From: Algoriphagus marincola DSM 16067
GTDB taxonomy: Bacteria; Bacteroidota; Bacteroidia; Cytophagales; Cyclobacteriaceae
DNA length: 64,000 nucleotides
Assembly (NCBI RefSeq): GCF_000429405.1
Contig: NZ_AUBU01000003.1
Span: forward strand, 186,001-250,000
Direction of reading: 5' to 3'
A model generated the notes under the pieces. The model did not search any database. It had not been told where the DNA came from and worked only from the letters and a program-made list of their open reading frames with translations. Below are positions 36,750-44,344 of this stretch, one piece after another. The position numbers and the translations under genes were made by a program. Each line of letters opens with the position of its first letter. The first letter of the stretch is position 1.

Positions 36750-37670
36750 TTAAATAACGATTTTTGCCTTGATTGTTAAAGTGCGAAAACTTTGGTTATC
36801 TAGTCCTTTAAGTGGGTCAGCACCTTTAATCCAATCATGAGCAATACCTAGGCTATTCTGATCATCAGAACCAAATGGTAGGTTAATTCCAACTTGAAAA
36901 TTAAATTGAGAGTTTAAATCTCTATTTGCTTCACCTATAAATTCTGTTCTTCCATTGTAGGTAAACTGAGCTTTAAAGAGGTCATATCTATCTACCCAGA
37001 TATCTGAAAGTATTGGAAGAAAAAATAAGTTAAATTCAAAGTCAAATTGTCCCAAAACTGCATTTTCTCCACCTAAATAGGCTAAACCAAAATTGTGATC
37101 ATGGGAAAACATAAATATTTTAGGAAACCCATTCCCATAGGCAGGAAAAAGTGATTTTGTTCTTAGCATTGGTGCTCCGACATACCTATCAAAGGAAAGG
37201 CCAAGAATAGCCTGCAATTCTTCTGTGTCCTTTACCTTATCGTCAGATTTTTTGAAGTTGATAGTTACTGGCATTTCGAATGAAGATGAACCTATTGGAA
37301 GTCTTTGTAGAACGAAGACTTTGCCTAAGGCAACCCCAAATTGTCTTACATCTTGTTTTTTTTCAATTAATGTATTTCGATGTAGTTCTGCCATCAGTCC
37401 AAAACTCCATCTACTTAAGGCAGATTTAATACTTGTTTCAATAAAAACATTTGCAAGCCAACTGTTCTCTACTGAGTCAGAAGAAGGAAATGTTCCAATA
37501 AATTCAGCTGGCTTACCTTTCGTAAAATCGTTATCTGAAGCTTTAGCTATAGTTATTTTGAAAACGGTACTGTCGCGAGGTTGATTTTGATTAGATTGAG
37601 CAGATGTATTTCTGGAGACTAAAGCTAAGGCAAATACCATTGATATGACTAAAATACTAAGATTTCTCAT
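36750..37670 (-). CDS. Secreted beta-barrel-like protein in the last cassette
   Basis: 306 aa with a signal peptide (hydrophobic residues 5-24, cleavage near TSA-Q). Many alternating-residue strands follow (SRWSFGLMAELHRN, NFGLAYLGGENAVLGQFDFEFNLFFLPIL, QFNFQVGINLPFG). It looks like an outer-membrane or periplasmic beta protein with no catalytic motif. It overlaps the 141-aa gene upstream by 14 bp, so translation is probably coupled. Function unknown. Confidence 0.65.
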   Translation of the reverse strand: MRNLSILVISMVFALALVSRNTSAQSNQNQPRDSTVFKITIAKASDNDFTKGKPAEFIGTFPSSDSVENSWLANVFIETSIKSALSRWSFGLMAELHRNTLIEKKQDVRQFGVALGKVFVLQRLPIGSSSFEMPVTINFKKSDDKVKDTEELQAILGLSFDRYVGAPMLRTKSLFPAYGNGFPKIFMFSHDHNFGLAYLGGENAVLGQFDFEFNLFFLPILSDIWVDRYDLFKAQFTYNGRTEFIGEANRDLNSQFNFQVGINLPFGSDDQNSLGIAHDWIKGADPLKGLDNQSFRTLTIKAKIVI

Positions 37671-38082
37671 AATGGTCTTGAATTAGATTTATGCAATCTT
37701 CAACAGTTGTTAATTTGCCTATTTCATTCATAGTAATTTTACTGGAGCTCTTACCTGGTTTGTGAGTAGCAACCAATGATCCCAAAATGTAGGTTAATAA
37801 ATAGTGCATACCTTGCGAACTCTTCATGAAATTTTGAGAAATTCCTAGACCAAGTATCAGTTTTGTGGTTTTTAAAATAGGGTTTCCATTTGTATATGGT
37901 CGAAGATAATACACTAGCTGCTGATATATAGAGACTCCATTTTGAATGTCTTCATGAATTTCTTGAATGACTTTTTGAAGAACCTCAAATGTTTTTAATT
38001 CGAGTGCCTGTGATGCAGCATGTTGTAGTGCAAGTACTAATATACTAGCTTCTGAATCGTTAATCTCAAACTCAATTTTCAT
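37657..38082 (-). CDS. 141-aa hypothetical protein
   Basis: Soluble, helical protein (SEASILVLALQHAASQALELKTFEVLQKVIQEIHEDI) with no signal or known motif. It begins 54 bp into the cassette that starts at 38143 and overlaps the following secreted-protein gene by 14 bp. The two form a pair; their role is unknown. Confidence 0.6.
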   Translation of the reverse strand: MKIEFEINDSEASILVLALQHAASQALELKTFEVLQKVIQEIHEDIQNGVSIYQQLVYYLRPYTNGNPILKTTKLILGLGISQNFMKSSQGMHYLLTYILGSLVATHKPGKSSSKITMNEIGKLTTVEDCINLIQDHYEKS

Positions 38083-38135
38083 GGATCAGTTCTGCTTGAA
38101 AGTTTAACATATCATTTTTTAAATTCTGGCAATTA

Positions 38136-38198
38136 TCACCAACGGTTTGGCTATGCGCAGTGTCCCTCAGGGCATTGCGTCTAGGTTTTGTTGTGCCC
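38136..38198 (-). repeat. attC-like site 1 (short form)
   Basis: A 63-bp imperfect palindrome after the HEPN gene, read on the minus strand. It opens GGCACAAC and ends GTTGGTGA; the arms CCTAGACGCAATGCCCT and AGGGACACTGCGCATAGCC pair with a few unpaired bases, as in attC folds. Its AAC core does not match the start of the cassette it closes (GTTGGCAC), so this site may be hybrid or rearranged. Confidence 0.6.
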
Positions 38199-38203
38199 TG
38201 TTT

Positions 38204-38779
38204 TTATAAATTAGTTTGACTGTACCAATCACGGATTAATGCACCAACCCTTTCCACATCGGTTTTTGAAAGATAACCACTATGCATTATTACATTTCTC
38301 GATCTTTCCATGCTTTTGAATAATTGATTCACCCATTCAAAAGAATTCAAATGAGCGTCAAATAAGTCCCACCTTTTATTAATAATAGATGCTAAGTCAC
38401 CAAAATCGACATATTGGATTAAGGATTCCCCCCTTTGTGTATGCCACTTTATTTTATCTTCTTCATCTTTTCGAGCATTAGCCTTTTTTCGAATGCTTTC
38501 AGGAACTGAATCGTCCCACCAATTGTCACCTACTTCTTCCAGTAGCTTTTTTTCAACAAATTCTCTTACCGTATTTTCAAAGGAATAGATAGTAACAAAA
38601 ACCAAGGACATATTTCTCGCTTTAGATAGGATTGTTGCATCAACTTGGTCCATGCATAATCTTTTCTCCAATTCCGAGTTTTCCAACTGTGATATTAATG
38701 CGGGATTTTTTCTTCCTGCTTTATCTAATGCTTCTTCGGTTAAAAGCCCTTTGAAAACAAATGAATAGTAGTGATCCAT
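38204..38779 (-). CDS. HEPN-domain protein (likely RNase-type toxin or effector)
   Basis: 191 aa, all-helical. RNVIMH (R161 to H166) is the R-x4-H catalytic motif of HEPN ribonucleases, preceded by SFENTVREFVEKKLLEEVGDNWWDDSVPESI, which resembles Swt1-like HEPN proteins. HEPN proteins often cleave RNA in toxin-antitoxin or abortive infection. Its start overlaps the stop of the DUF5343 gene by one base (TAATG), giving a tight two-gene module inside a cassette. RNase activity is inferred. Confidence 0.72.
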   Translation of the reverse strand: MDHYYSFVFKGLLTEEALDKAGRKNPALISQLENSELEKRLCMDQVDATILSKARNMSLVFVTIYSFENTVREFVEKKLLEEVGDNWWDDSVPESIRKKANARKDEEDKIKWHTQRGESLIQYVDFGDLASIINKRWDLFDAHLNSFEWVNQLFKSMERSRNVIMHSGYLSKTDVERVGALIRDWYSQTNL

Positions 38780-39399
38780 TACATTAAGTGTTGTTTTAAA
38801 CTTTTAAAAATGGCATCATATACTGCTGCATCTCTTGTTTCTGGCAAATGAATTTGAATGTTATAATGCAAAGTCGGGCTAATCCTATCCTCTGTGTCAT
38901 TACTTTTTTCACTTTTAATTGCTTTCGGAGTTTCTTTCTCAACAGTAGAATTTACCTCAACTTTTTGCTTTGGTTTTGACCATTCTGCCAATTCTGCAAG
39001 TGCCTTAAATGTCTTAGACATCAATTTCAGTTTAGGTTCTTCAATTGAACCTTGTGTTAATGTTTTGAGCTTATTTTTCACCTCGTCCTCAGACATCTTA
39101 TAGGCTTCTTTATTGATGGCAAATAAATCCGAATAACCCTCTTCAATGCATTCTGCAAGAACTTTTCCTGTTTGAGATTGATCAATGAAATGGTAGTACC
39201 TATCAGTAGGTGTGCCATTAGCATCGATCAAACCTATTTCCTTGAAGAGTTTCACATAAAGAGTGTCATTACTACTAGTATATCCCAATGTCTTTAGAAA
39301 ACTTCCAGTTAATTTATCAGGTGCTTTAGCAGAGATCAGGGAATTAATAATAGGTTCCAAATTCTTTGTTGTTACCAAGTAAGCTGTCGGTAGTGCCAT
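38779..39399 (-). CDS. DUF5343-type protein, partner of the HEPN protein
   Basis: 206 aa. LPTAYLVTTKNLEPIINSLISAK...FLKTLGYTSSNDTLYVKLFKEIGLIDANGTPTDRY is characteristic of DUF5343, with a winged-helix-like N-terminal half. A charged linker (about 140-175) leads to the C-terminal LHYNIQIHLPETRDAAVYDAIFKSLKQHL, a short module also found in other defence or regulatory proteins. It is translationally coupled to the HEPN gene, so it could be an antitoxin, sensor or adaptor. Which of these is not visible. Confidence 0.72.
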   Translation of the reverse strand: MALPTAYLVTTKNLEPIINSLISAKAPDKLTGSFLKTLGYTSSNDTLYVKLFKEIGLIDANGTPTDRYYHFIDQSQTGKVLAECIEEGYSDLFAINKEAYKMSEDEVKNKLKTLTQGSIEEPKLKLMSKTFKALAELAEWSKPKQKVEVNSTVEKETPKAIKSEKSNDTEDRISPTLHYNIQIHLPETRDAAVYDAIFKSLKQHLM

Positions 39400-39429
39400 A
39401 TTTTAATTTTTTGATTTTTATTCTATGTG

Positions 39430-39564
39430 TGCCAACGTTTTGCCGCTTTGCGAAGGCGGGGATTTTTAGCACTAAACTTCATTAGATGCACAAAGCTTGA
39501 ATTTAGCACTTCACTGTCATAGAAGCACGAAACCCCCGCTTTTGCAAAACGGCTGTTACCAGCC
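39430..39564 (-). repeat. attC-like site 2
   Basis: 135 bp. Read on the minus strand it opens with the core GGCTGGTAAC and ends GTTGGCA. GGCTGGTAAC is the exact reverse complement of the first ten bases of the cassette it closes (GTTACCAGCC at 40919-40910). Outer arms pair imperfectly (CCGCTTTTGC with GCGAAGGCGG regions). Its inner ~80 bp is close to attC-like site 4 at 42.6 kb. Confidence 0.85.
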
Positions 39565-39580
39565 GTAGTTCTTGTTATTG

Positions 39581-40363
39581 TTACCATACAATGTCCTCCC
39601 AATATTGTTGTCCGCTTGAAATTTTGGCTTTTGAAATGATAGCTTTCTTTTCGGTCGCTGTCAGCAAATCAGATAAAATATTATTTGAGTTTGCAGGGTC
39701 AACAATGCGGCTGTTTAAAGGGTTGCTTGTGTCTTTGGCTAGTTCTCTTAAAAGAAAAATAAAATTGTCACTAAGTTTAGTGGCGTCTTTGGATTTTCCT
39801 GACAAAGAATTAATTGCTAAATATTCCAGATAAATAGATGGAAAGTCAAGTCTGTTTAATTCTCTCCAAATTTTCAGAAGCTTAATTTCATTTAGCCTAC
39901 CGCTTCCTGATACGTCATTAATATGTTTTTGAATGTTCGTCTGCTTCCAAGTGTCTTGTTTTGAAACATAAAGCCAATGGTCATTTGTGTTTCCAGTTTG
40001 CTTTCTTGCTGGAGTAATGTCAACTTCCAAGTTGCCAATCTTAATTCTAAATGAAACGTTTTGTTTTCTGACTGGATTATATTTTGTTCTTAAATGATCA
40101 TACAAACCGTCATAAATACTTTTAAGTCCACCATTGTTAGAGTTGCAGTCACTCGTTAACGAAACAAGGTAATCAACGTCAGAGGCTAAGGATATAGCCG
40201 TCCCTTTTGCTCTTGACCCAGAGTTCAATATTGAAATATAACAAGTAGAAGCCCACTTTTGCAGGTCTGATTTTAGAAGTAAGATGTTCAGTGTGTAGCT
40301 ATCTATACTTCTTGGAGCGTATTTATTTAGAATAGTTTGTAAATACATATTACTGTCCATCAA
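39581..40363 (-). CDS. CD-NTase-like nucleotidyltransferase
   Basis: 260 aa. The polymerase-beta fold signature is complete: GSRAKGT (49-55), SDVDYLV (D62, D64) and the third acidic residue D115 in NLEVDITPA. A helical C-terminal domain follows. This fits the cGAS/DncV-like (CD-NTase) enzymes that make cyclic nucleotide signals in CBASS defence. A different nucleotidyl transfer, such as RNA- or toxin-type, cannot be excluded. It overlaps the upstream membrane-protein gene by 14 bp, making a two-gene cassette. Confidence 0.75.
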   Translation of the reverse strand: MMDSNMYLQTILNKYAPRSIDSYTLNILLLKSDLQKWASTCYISILNSGSRAKGTAISLASDVDYLVSLTSDCNSNNGGLKSIYDGLYDHLRTKYNPVRKQNVSFRIKIGNLEVDITPARKQTGNTNDHWLYVSKQDTWKQTNIQKHINDVSGSGRLNEIKLLKIWRELNRLDFPSIYLEYLAINSLSGKSKDATKLSDNFIFLLRELAKDTSNPLNSRIVDPANSNNILSDLLTATEKKAIISKAKISSGQQYWEDIVW

Positions 40364-40877
40364 AGCTAGTTGTTATTAAAGAGTTTAAAATGTCGTTAAG
40401 CAATCGCCCTTTGAAGTTCACTACAACTGTATTACTTCTATTTGCAATTTCAGCCATCTTGTCTTGAGGTATAGAACCTGCCTTTGCAAAAATGATAACT
40501 GCTGTATTATGATTTTTTCTTGCTAAAAATATTTGGTCAATTAAAGTTCCGCTTGTCTCCCAGTCAACGAGTAAAACTGTGTGTTCTTTTACCTTATCAA
40601 TATTATCAATAGGAATGTGTATGACGTTTTTCTTGTTAAATATTTCAGTGTCAGTAATGCAGTCTTTAAGGGATGAAAATGCTTCTGAACTTCCAATAAT
40701 TGCAACTTTTCTACGCCAAATTGCTTTACCAATTCTGAACACTAAAGGTGTAACTCCTAGTGCTATGCAGACAACTCTGTAAATTATTCCCACTGCTGCG
40801 AAAACCACTGTCAGTCCGCCTACTATGATGAATACTGGATGATTAAAAAAGTCAATTATTGGTTGAATAATATTCAT
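40350..40877 (-). CDS. Two-helix membrane protein with a Rossmann-like cytosolic domain
   Basis: 175 aa. Two hydrophobic helices (about residues 14-34 and 35-50) are followed by a soluble alpha/beta domain: KVAIIGSSEAFSSLKDCI, HTVLLVDWETSGTLIDQIFLA, NTAVIIFAKAGSIPQDKM, NTVVVNFKGRLLNDIL. The repeating strand-helix pattern is Rossmann- or receiver-like. No family name is certain. Overlapped with the CD-NTase-like gene and sharing its cassette, it is a candidate membrane effector that senses the nucleotide signal. Confidence 0.65.
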   Translation of the reverse strand: MNIIQPIIDFFNHPVFIIVGGLTVVFAAVGIIYRVVCIALGVTPLVFRIGKAIWRRKVAIIGSSEAFSSLKDCITDTEIFNKKNVIHIPIDNIDKVKEHTVLLVDWETSGTLIDQIFLARKNHNTAVIIFAKAGSIPQDKMAEIANRSNTVVVNFKGRLLNDILNSLITTSFDGQ

Positions 40878-40915
40878 ATGTCGTCTTTATGTTTTTGTCG
40901 TCTTACTATGGCTGG

Positions 40916-40951
40916 TAACTAGTAAATATCCTCAATAACATGTAATTTTTT
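40916..40951 (-). repeat. Candidate attI-like site 2
   Basis: TAACTAGTAAATATCCTCAA and the following 16 bp share about 31 of 36 positions with 47841-47876. On the minus strand the shared block ends ACTAG, and the cassette (TTACCAGCC...) begins directly after it. Similarity stops within three bases of the G/TT point. This is what is expected if cassettes insert beside one fixed site. Confidence 0.65.
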
Positions 40952-41231
40952 TCCAAAATGAGGTCCTTAAAACTGCTGAATTGCTGAAGTAGTAGCATAA
41001 ATCAGCCTCCTATGTCTTTTATATTCACTGTGCAGTCTAAATGGAAATGAGCTTGATGACCATCTTTCCTATTCCCCGGAATTTTGACACTTCCCTAAAG
41101 ACTACATTTGCAAGAAAGTGAATAATTCCAAGAAAAAAATACCATAAAGTGGGTAATTTTAAGTTAAAAATAGGTGAAAGAAGGGTATAATTTACTTTTC
41201 AGGATAATTAATTTTTTGGTTGTTCATATAC

Positions 41232-41249
41232 CAAGTTGTTTGCAACTTG
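41232..41249 (-). repeat. Degenerate cassette end (array 1 terminus)
   Basis: A 7-bp hairpin CAAGTTG/CAACTTG with a 4-nt loop follows the GNAT gene. TTGCAAAC within it differs by one base from TTGCTAAC, the core predicted from the cassette start at 41719. The rest of an attC is missing. It may alternatively serve as a transcription terminator. Confidence 0.4.
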
Positions 41250-41256
41250 CTTTTAC

Positions 41257-41694
41257 TTATTCCATTAATTGTTTCGAAAAATATATTCTCCTGTGTCCTT
41301 TTGGAAACCCTTTTATTTCTCCAATTGGTTTGTACCCATTTTTCAAGTAAAATTCCTCAGCTTGAAAATCAAATGTGTCAACCATAGAAAATTCCGCCCC
41401 TTTTTCAACAGCTATATTTTCGGCATGTTTTAAAATCCTAGTCCCAATGCCTTTGTTTCTGTATTCTTCTTTCACCCATAGAATCTTAATTTCAAGGCCA
41501 TTCCAATATCCAAGACCAGCTAATATTCCTCCAATTTCGATTCCGTTTTTATCTTTGGCCACGAACTCCAAAGGAGTCCAAATGTCTGCAATTGCAGGAA
41601 CTTTACTCAAGTTGTATTCATTAAGTCCATCAATGATTTTTTTTATATTCTTCTTTTCGCAAAGTTCAATAGTGAATTCAGTTTGTATATCCAT
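41257..41694 (-). CDS. GNAT-family N-acetyltransferase (cassette gene)
   Basis: 145 aa. LEIKILWVKEEYRNKGIGTRILKHAENIAVEKG carries the acetyl-CoA loop (R/Q-x-x-G-x-G pattern, RNKGIG). YLKNGYKPIGEIKGFPKGHRRIYFSKQL is the C-terminal strand pair. Substrate unknown; single GNAT genes are common cassette cargo in integrons. It is the last gene of array 1, with its ATG 25 bp inside the cassette start. Confidence 0.82.
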   Translation of the reverse strand: MDIQTEFTIELCEKKNIKKIIDGLNEYNLSKVPAIADIWTPLEFVAKDKNGIEIGGILAGLGYWNGLEIKILWVKEEYRNKGIGTRILKHAENIAVEKGAEFSMVDTFDFQAEEFYLKNGYKPIGEIKGFPKGHRRIYFSKQLME

Positions 41695-41711
41695 TCGTTT
41701 GATTCGGCTTG

Positions 41712-41847
41712 TTGCTAACGGTCAAGTATAAGCGTAGTGCGGGATTTCAGGGCACAAAATTGTCAACCTGCACTGCACTTGAATAGAAGCACAAAGCTCC
41801 AAGTTTGCACATCACCCAACCTGACGCAAAACCAGTGTTACGCCTTG
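41712..41847 (-). repeat. attC-like site 3
   Basis: 136 bp. On the minus strand it opens CAAGGCGTAAC and ends GTTAGCAA. The opening is the reverse complement of the cassette it closes (start GTTATGCCTTG at 42552-42542) in 10 of 11 positions. Confidence 0.82.
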
Positions 41848-42509
41848 TTTTTTTCATTATTTAATTTGTTTGTCGTAATAGCGAGTCTAAGTCCAAAAGC
41901 GAAATAGACCAATAGTAAACCAAATGACAATTTAAAATCAGTCCAAAAGTTGTTAGCAAGAATGTTCTCGGCTTCTCTTTTCAACTTCAAATTCTTGTTG
42001 ATTTTTTCCTGCCACTTTTTAATTTGGTCATAAGGATAAATTTCCTCTTTATTTATTAATGTCAGAGTTGGTAACTCCTTGATAATTTTGTTTTCAGTTT
42101 TATAGCAAGAGTCAACATATATGTATATTCTTTTAGTCCATTCACAAAAAGTATTTTGTCTATTTTGCAATGAGTCAAATTCTTTTTTTGTGTGGTAATT
42201 TATGTTGTGTTGGTATTGAATACAATTGTAGTCAGAATTTAAGGATTTCAATAAATCTGAATAGTCACTTTCAATCCAATGGTTTAAATAACTTAATTCT
42301 GATTTTATAAATCTCTTTTTATTTTCGTCTACTAATGTCATTATCCCAAATAATCCTATGAAAATCCATACATACTCAAAACTTATCCAACGCTTTTGAC
42401 TTATTTTTATAACTTTAGACAGGATGAAATAAAGTACTCCCCAAATTGACAAAACAGTCATAAAAGCATAAATTGGAGTACTTAAAATTGTCCTTAAAAA
42501 CTCAAACAT
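41838..42509 (-). CDS. Membrane protein of unknown function (cassette gene)
   Basis: 223 aa. Two N-terminal membrane helices (about 10-30 and 45-62), a long charged helical region with several YxxC-like residues (SDLLKSLNSDYNCIQYQHNINYH), and one C-terminal helix (FKLSFGLLLVYFAFGLRLAI). It shows no catalytic motif. A membrane-anchored sensor or effector is possible but unproven. It fills a single-gene cassette. Confidence 0.6.
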   Translation of the reverse strand: MFEFLRTILSTPIYAFMTVLSIWGVLYFILSKVIKISQKRWISFEYVWIFIGLFGIMTLVDENKKRFIKSELSYLNHWIESDYSDLLKSLNSDYNCIQYQHNINYHTKKEFDSLQNRQNTFCEWTKRIYIYVDSCYKTENKIIKELPTLTLINKEEIYPYDQIKKWQEKINKNLKLKREAENILANNFWTDFKLSFGLLLVYFAFGLRLAITTNKLNNEKNKA

Positions 42510-42541
42510 TCTCTGTGATATTATAGGTTTCTTTATTCAGA

Positions 42542-42677
42542 CAAGGCATAACGGTTCTCAGCTATACGCAGATGGGGATTTTTAGCACCAAACTTAATTA
42601 GACGCACAAAGCTTTATTTTAGCACTTCACTTTCATAGAAGCACGCCCCCCACTTTTGCAAAGCGGCTGTTATGGAC
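42542..42677 (-). repeat. attC-like site 4
   Basis: 136 bp. On the minus strand it opens with CCATAAC (from GTCCATAAC) and ends GTTATGCC. CCATAAC pairs exactly with GTTATGG, the start of the cassette it closes (43376-43370). The inner region (TTTTTAGCAC...TAGAAGCACG on the plus strand) is a close relative of attC-like site 2. Confidence 0.83.
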
Positions 42678-42682
42678 AGATT

Positions 42683-43348
42683 TCATCTCACAAACATTTT
42701 TATGAGGCTTCTGATAGCACTGTTTTTGTCCGTATCCTTCATTTTATTCAGTTTTACTTTCAATTCATCTATTAATCTTTGGCTTGTAAAAACAAGTTGT
42801 AAGGTTTCATATCGAAGAAAGGAACTACTATCGTCTAAGGATTTGATTATAAACTCTTTCACTTCATTATCGTCAAAAGGGTCAATATTATTTCTGTAAA
42901 GTATTTGTTCTAATGCAATTGCTGATGCTATTCTGTGTCCTGAATCTGTCGACATTAAGAGTGGCTGAATATCATTAGTGGTTAGACCAACACTATATTC
43001 CTTTATTCTACTTTCAATTATTCGTCTTTGATCAAATGACGAGTGTGTATAATCTTCACCTAACTGTTTAATCCCCTCTAGTTGGATTAGAACCGTCGCA
43101 GAAATAAGTTGTTTTGTCAGTTCTACTGTAGGCTGTTCTCCCTTACCTGCCGTTTCCTTAATCTTTTCAATTTGTTTTAACTGCGCTTTTAATAATCCAC
43201 CGATTTCTATTTGTTCACTGTCGTAAGTAATCCTGTCAATCAGCTTAGTAATTTGCTTTTTAAAAAGTAAAAAGAGTCCTAGTAGGAACACCGGCCATAT
43301 AAGGCTGTCAGTGAATTTTTGAATAATATCCCAATCTATTTCACACAT
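42683..43348 (-). CDS. Single-pass membrane protein with helical repeats (cassette gene)
   Basis: 221 aa. One hydrophobic helix (about residues 14-30, SLIWPVFLLGLFLLFKK) leads into a cytosolic helical domain. A coiled-coil-like stretch (LLKAQLKQIEKIKETAG) is followed by HEAT-like helices (SGHRIASAIALEQILY; SLDDSSSFLRYETLQLVF). No known family. It occupies its own cassette. Confidence 0.6.
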   Translation of the reverse strand: MCEIDWDIIQKFTDSLIWPVFLLGLFLLFKKQITKLIDRITYDSEQIEIGGLLKAQLKQIEKIKETAGKGEQPTVELTKQLISATVLIQLEGIKQLGEDYTHSSFDQRRIIESRIKEYSVGLTTNDIQPLLMSTDSGHRIASAIALEQILYRNNIDPFDDNEVKEFIIKSLDDSSSFLRYETLQLVFTSQRLIDELKVKLNKMKDTDKNSAIRSLIKMFVR

Positions 43349-43368
43349 AGTTGTCTTTGTTTAATTTT

Positions 43369-43500
43369 CCCATAACGGTTTGCATATGGCTTGTTGTAGT
43401 TTCGAAGCATTTTTATATCAAACGAAACTAAAGCTGGTTAAGGAGAAAAACCTTGCCGGTAAACATTCACCCGCCATAAGCTATATGCTGTGTTGGGTAC
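43369..43500 (-). repeat. attC-like site 5
   Basis: 132 bp. On the minus strand it opens GTACCCAAC and ends GTTATGGG. GTACCCAAC is the exact reverse complement of the start of the cassette it closes (GTTGGGTAC, 44088-44080). ACCCAAC also fits the RYYYAAC attC core perfectly. The inner sequence differs from the other sites. Confidence 0.87.
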
Positions 43501-43528
43501 AGTGTATATTTTTTTGTCAAAATGCCTT

Positions 43529-44026
43529 TTAGTTCTCTTCTGATTGTAAAGCTACTAAACAACGAGTTATGGCCTGTCGAATATCATCTGCCTCAGTTTC
43601 TCCTTGTCCTTCTGCTGAACATGAACTTATAAGCTCATTTGATTTAGCCGACACGAATTGAATTGTAACTTCAATCGTATATCCCAGTCCTCTATTTCGT
43701 CTACCACTTTCACCGTAATTGACTATGAGAGTTTGGTCTGTCAAATCGCTCTTAAGTTCAGGTAATCTAATAAATCCCTCTTTCACAAGAATTCCAGAAA
43801 TTACGTCAGAAGGATTAACACTTTTACTTGTTGTAGCTCCATAAACCCCGTAGTCTCCACCATACACACCTCCAGAACTTGAAGTCAAACTATTTGTTGG
43901 TGAAATGTATATGTATTTATAGTTCTCAATAGAACTGTTTTTTATAACGACAGCTGGTTTTAGTGGTGCACAACCATAAATGAACAAGCTAGTAAGTATT
44001 ACTCCAAGAAGTTTAATCGCTTTCAT
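43529..44026 (-). CDS. Small lipoprotein (cassette gene)
   Basis: 165 aa. Signal and lipobox FIYGC (about residues 15-19) give a lipidated cysteine. The mature protein has KYIYISPTNSLTSSSGGVYGGDYGVYG and a C-terminal LIVNYGESGRRNRGLGYTIEVTIQFVSAKSNELISSCSAEGQG region that resembles DUF4136-like lipoproteins. Envelope location is likely; role unknown. Confidence 0.65.
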   Translation of the reverse strand: MKAIKLLGVILTSLFIYGCAPLKPAVVIKNSSIENYKYIYISPTNSLTSSSGGVYGGDYGVYGATTSKSVNPSDVISGILVKEGFIRLPELKSDLTDQTLIVNYGESGRRNRGLGYTIEVTIQFVSAKSNELISSCSAEGQGETEADDIRQAITRCLVALQSEEN

Positions 44027-44081
44027 ATTTCCATATTCTTTGACTTTAGCTTTTTATGTAGCTTAATTGTGTACACATTGT

Positions 44082-44217
44082 ACCCAACGGTTCTCAGCTA
44101 TACGCAGGCAGGGATTTTAACCACTGAACGTCCTACGAAGAACTGAGCTTTAAATTTACTACTTACCTGTCCTACGAAGCACGAAACCCCTGCTTGTGTA
44201 TAGGTGATGTTATCGCT
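44082..44217 (-). repeat. attC-like site 6
   Basis: 136 bp. On the minus strand it opens AGCGATAAC and ends GTTGGGT, which fits the GTTRRRY attC core. AGCGATAAC is the exact reverse complement of the first nine bases of cassette A (47844-47836). Short ORFs crossing this site are artefacts. Confidence 0.87.
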
Positions 44218-44344
44218 TCGGTGTTCTTTTTCTTCGTTTGTTTGTCGGTCAGTCGTGCGGTTGGACAGACACACTTTTTGCGAAGTTTTGGCTTGCGTGT
44301 CTGCTTGTGCGACTTGGCAATGTGTGTGGCTGTGAAGGGTTGGC

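Larger units (their letters stand above)
38136..40919 (-). mobile_element. Integron-like cassette array 2 (no integrase seen)
   Basis: Read right to left: candidate attI 2, cassette B (membrane protein plus CD-NTase), attC 2, cassette C (DUF5343 plus HEPN), attC 1, then the two-gene segment 36750-38082 whose own attC was not found. Cassette B shows a perfect 10/10 start-core match. Cassette C shows only CAAC in common. Confidence 0.72.
40878..41256. other. Inter-array region between candidate attI 2 and the end of array 1
   Basis: 379 bp without a gene. It carries the second candidate attI (40916-40951) and, at its right end, the hairpin CAAGTTG-TTTG-CAACTTG (41232-41249), which includes TTGCAAAC, an off-by-one match to the core expected for the last cassette of array 1. 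The stretch between them shows nothing recognisable. Confidence 0.5.
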
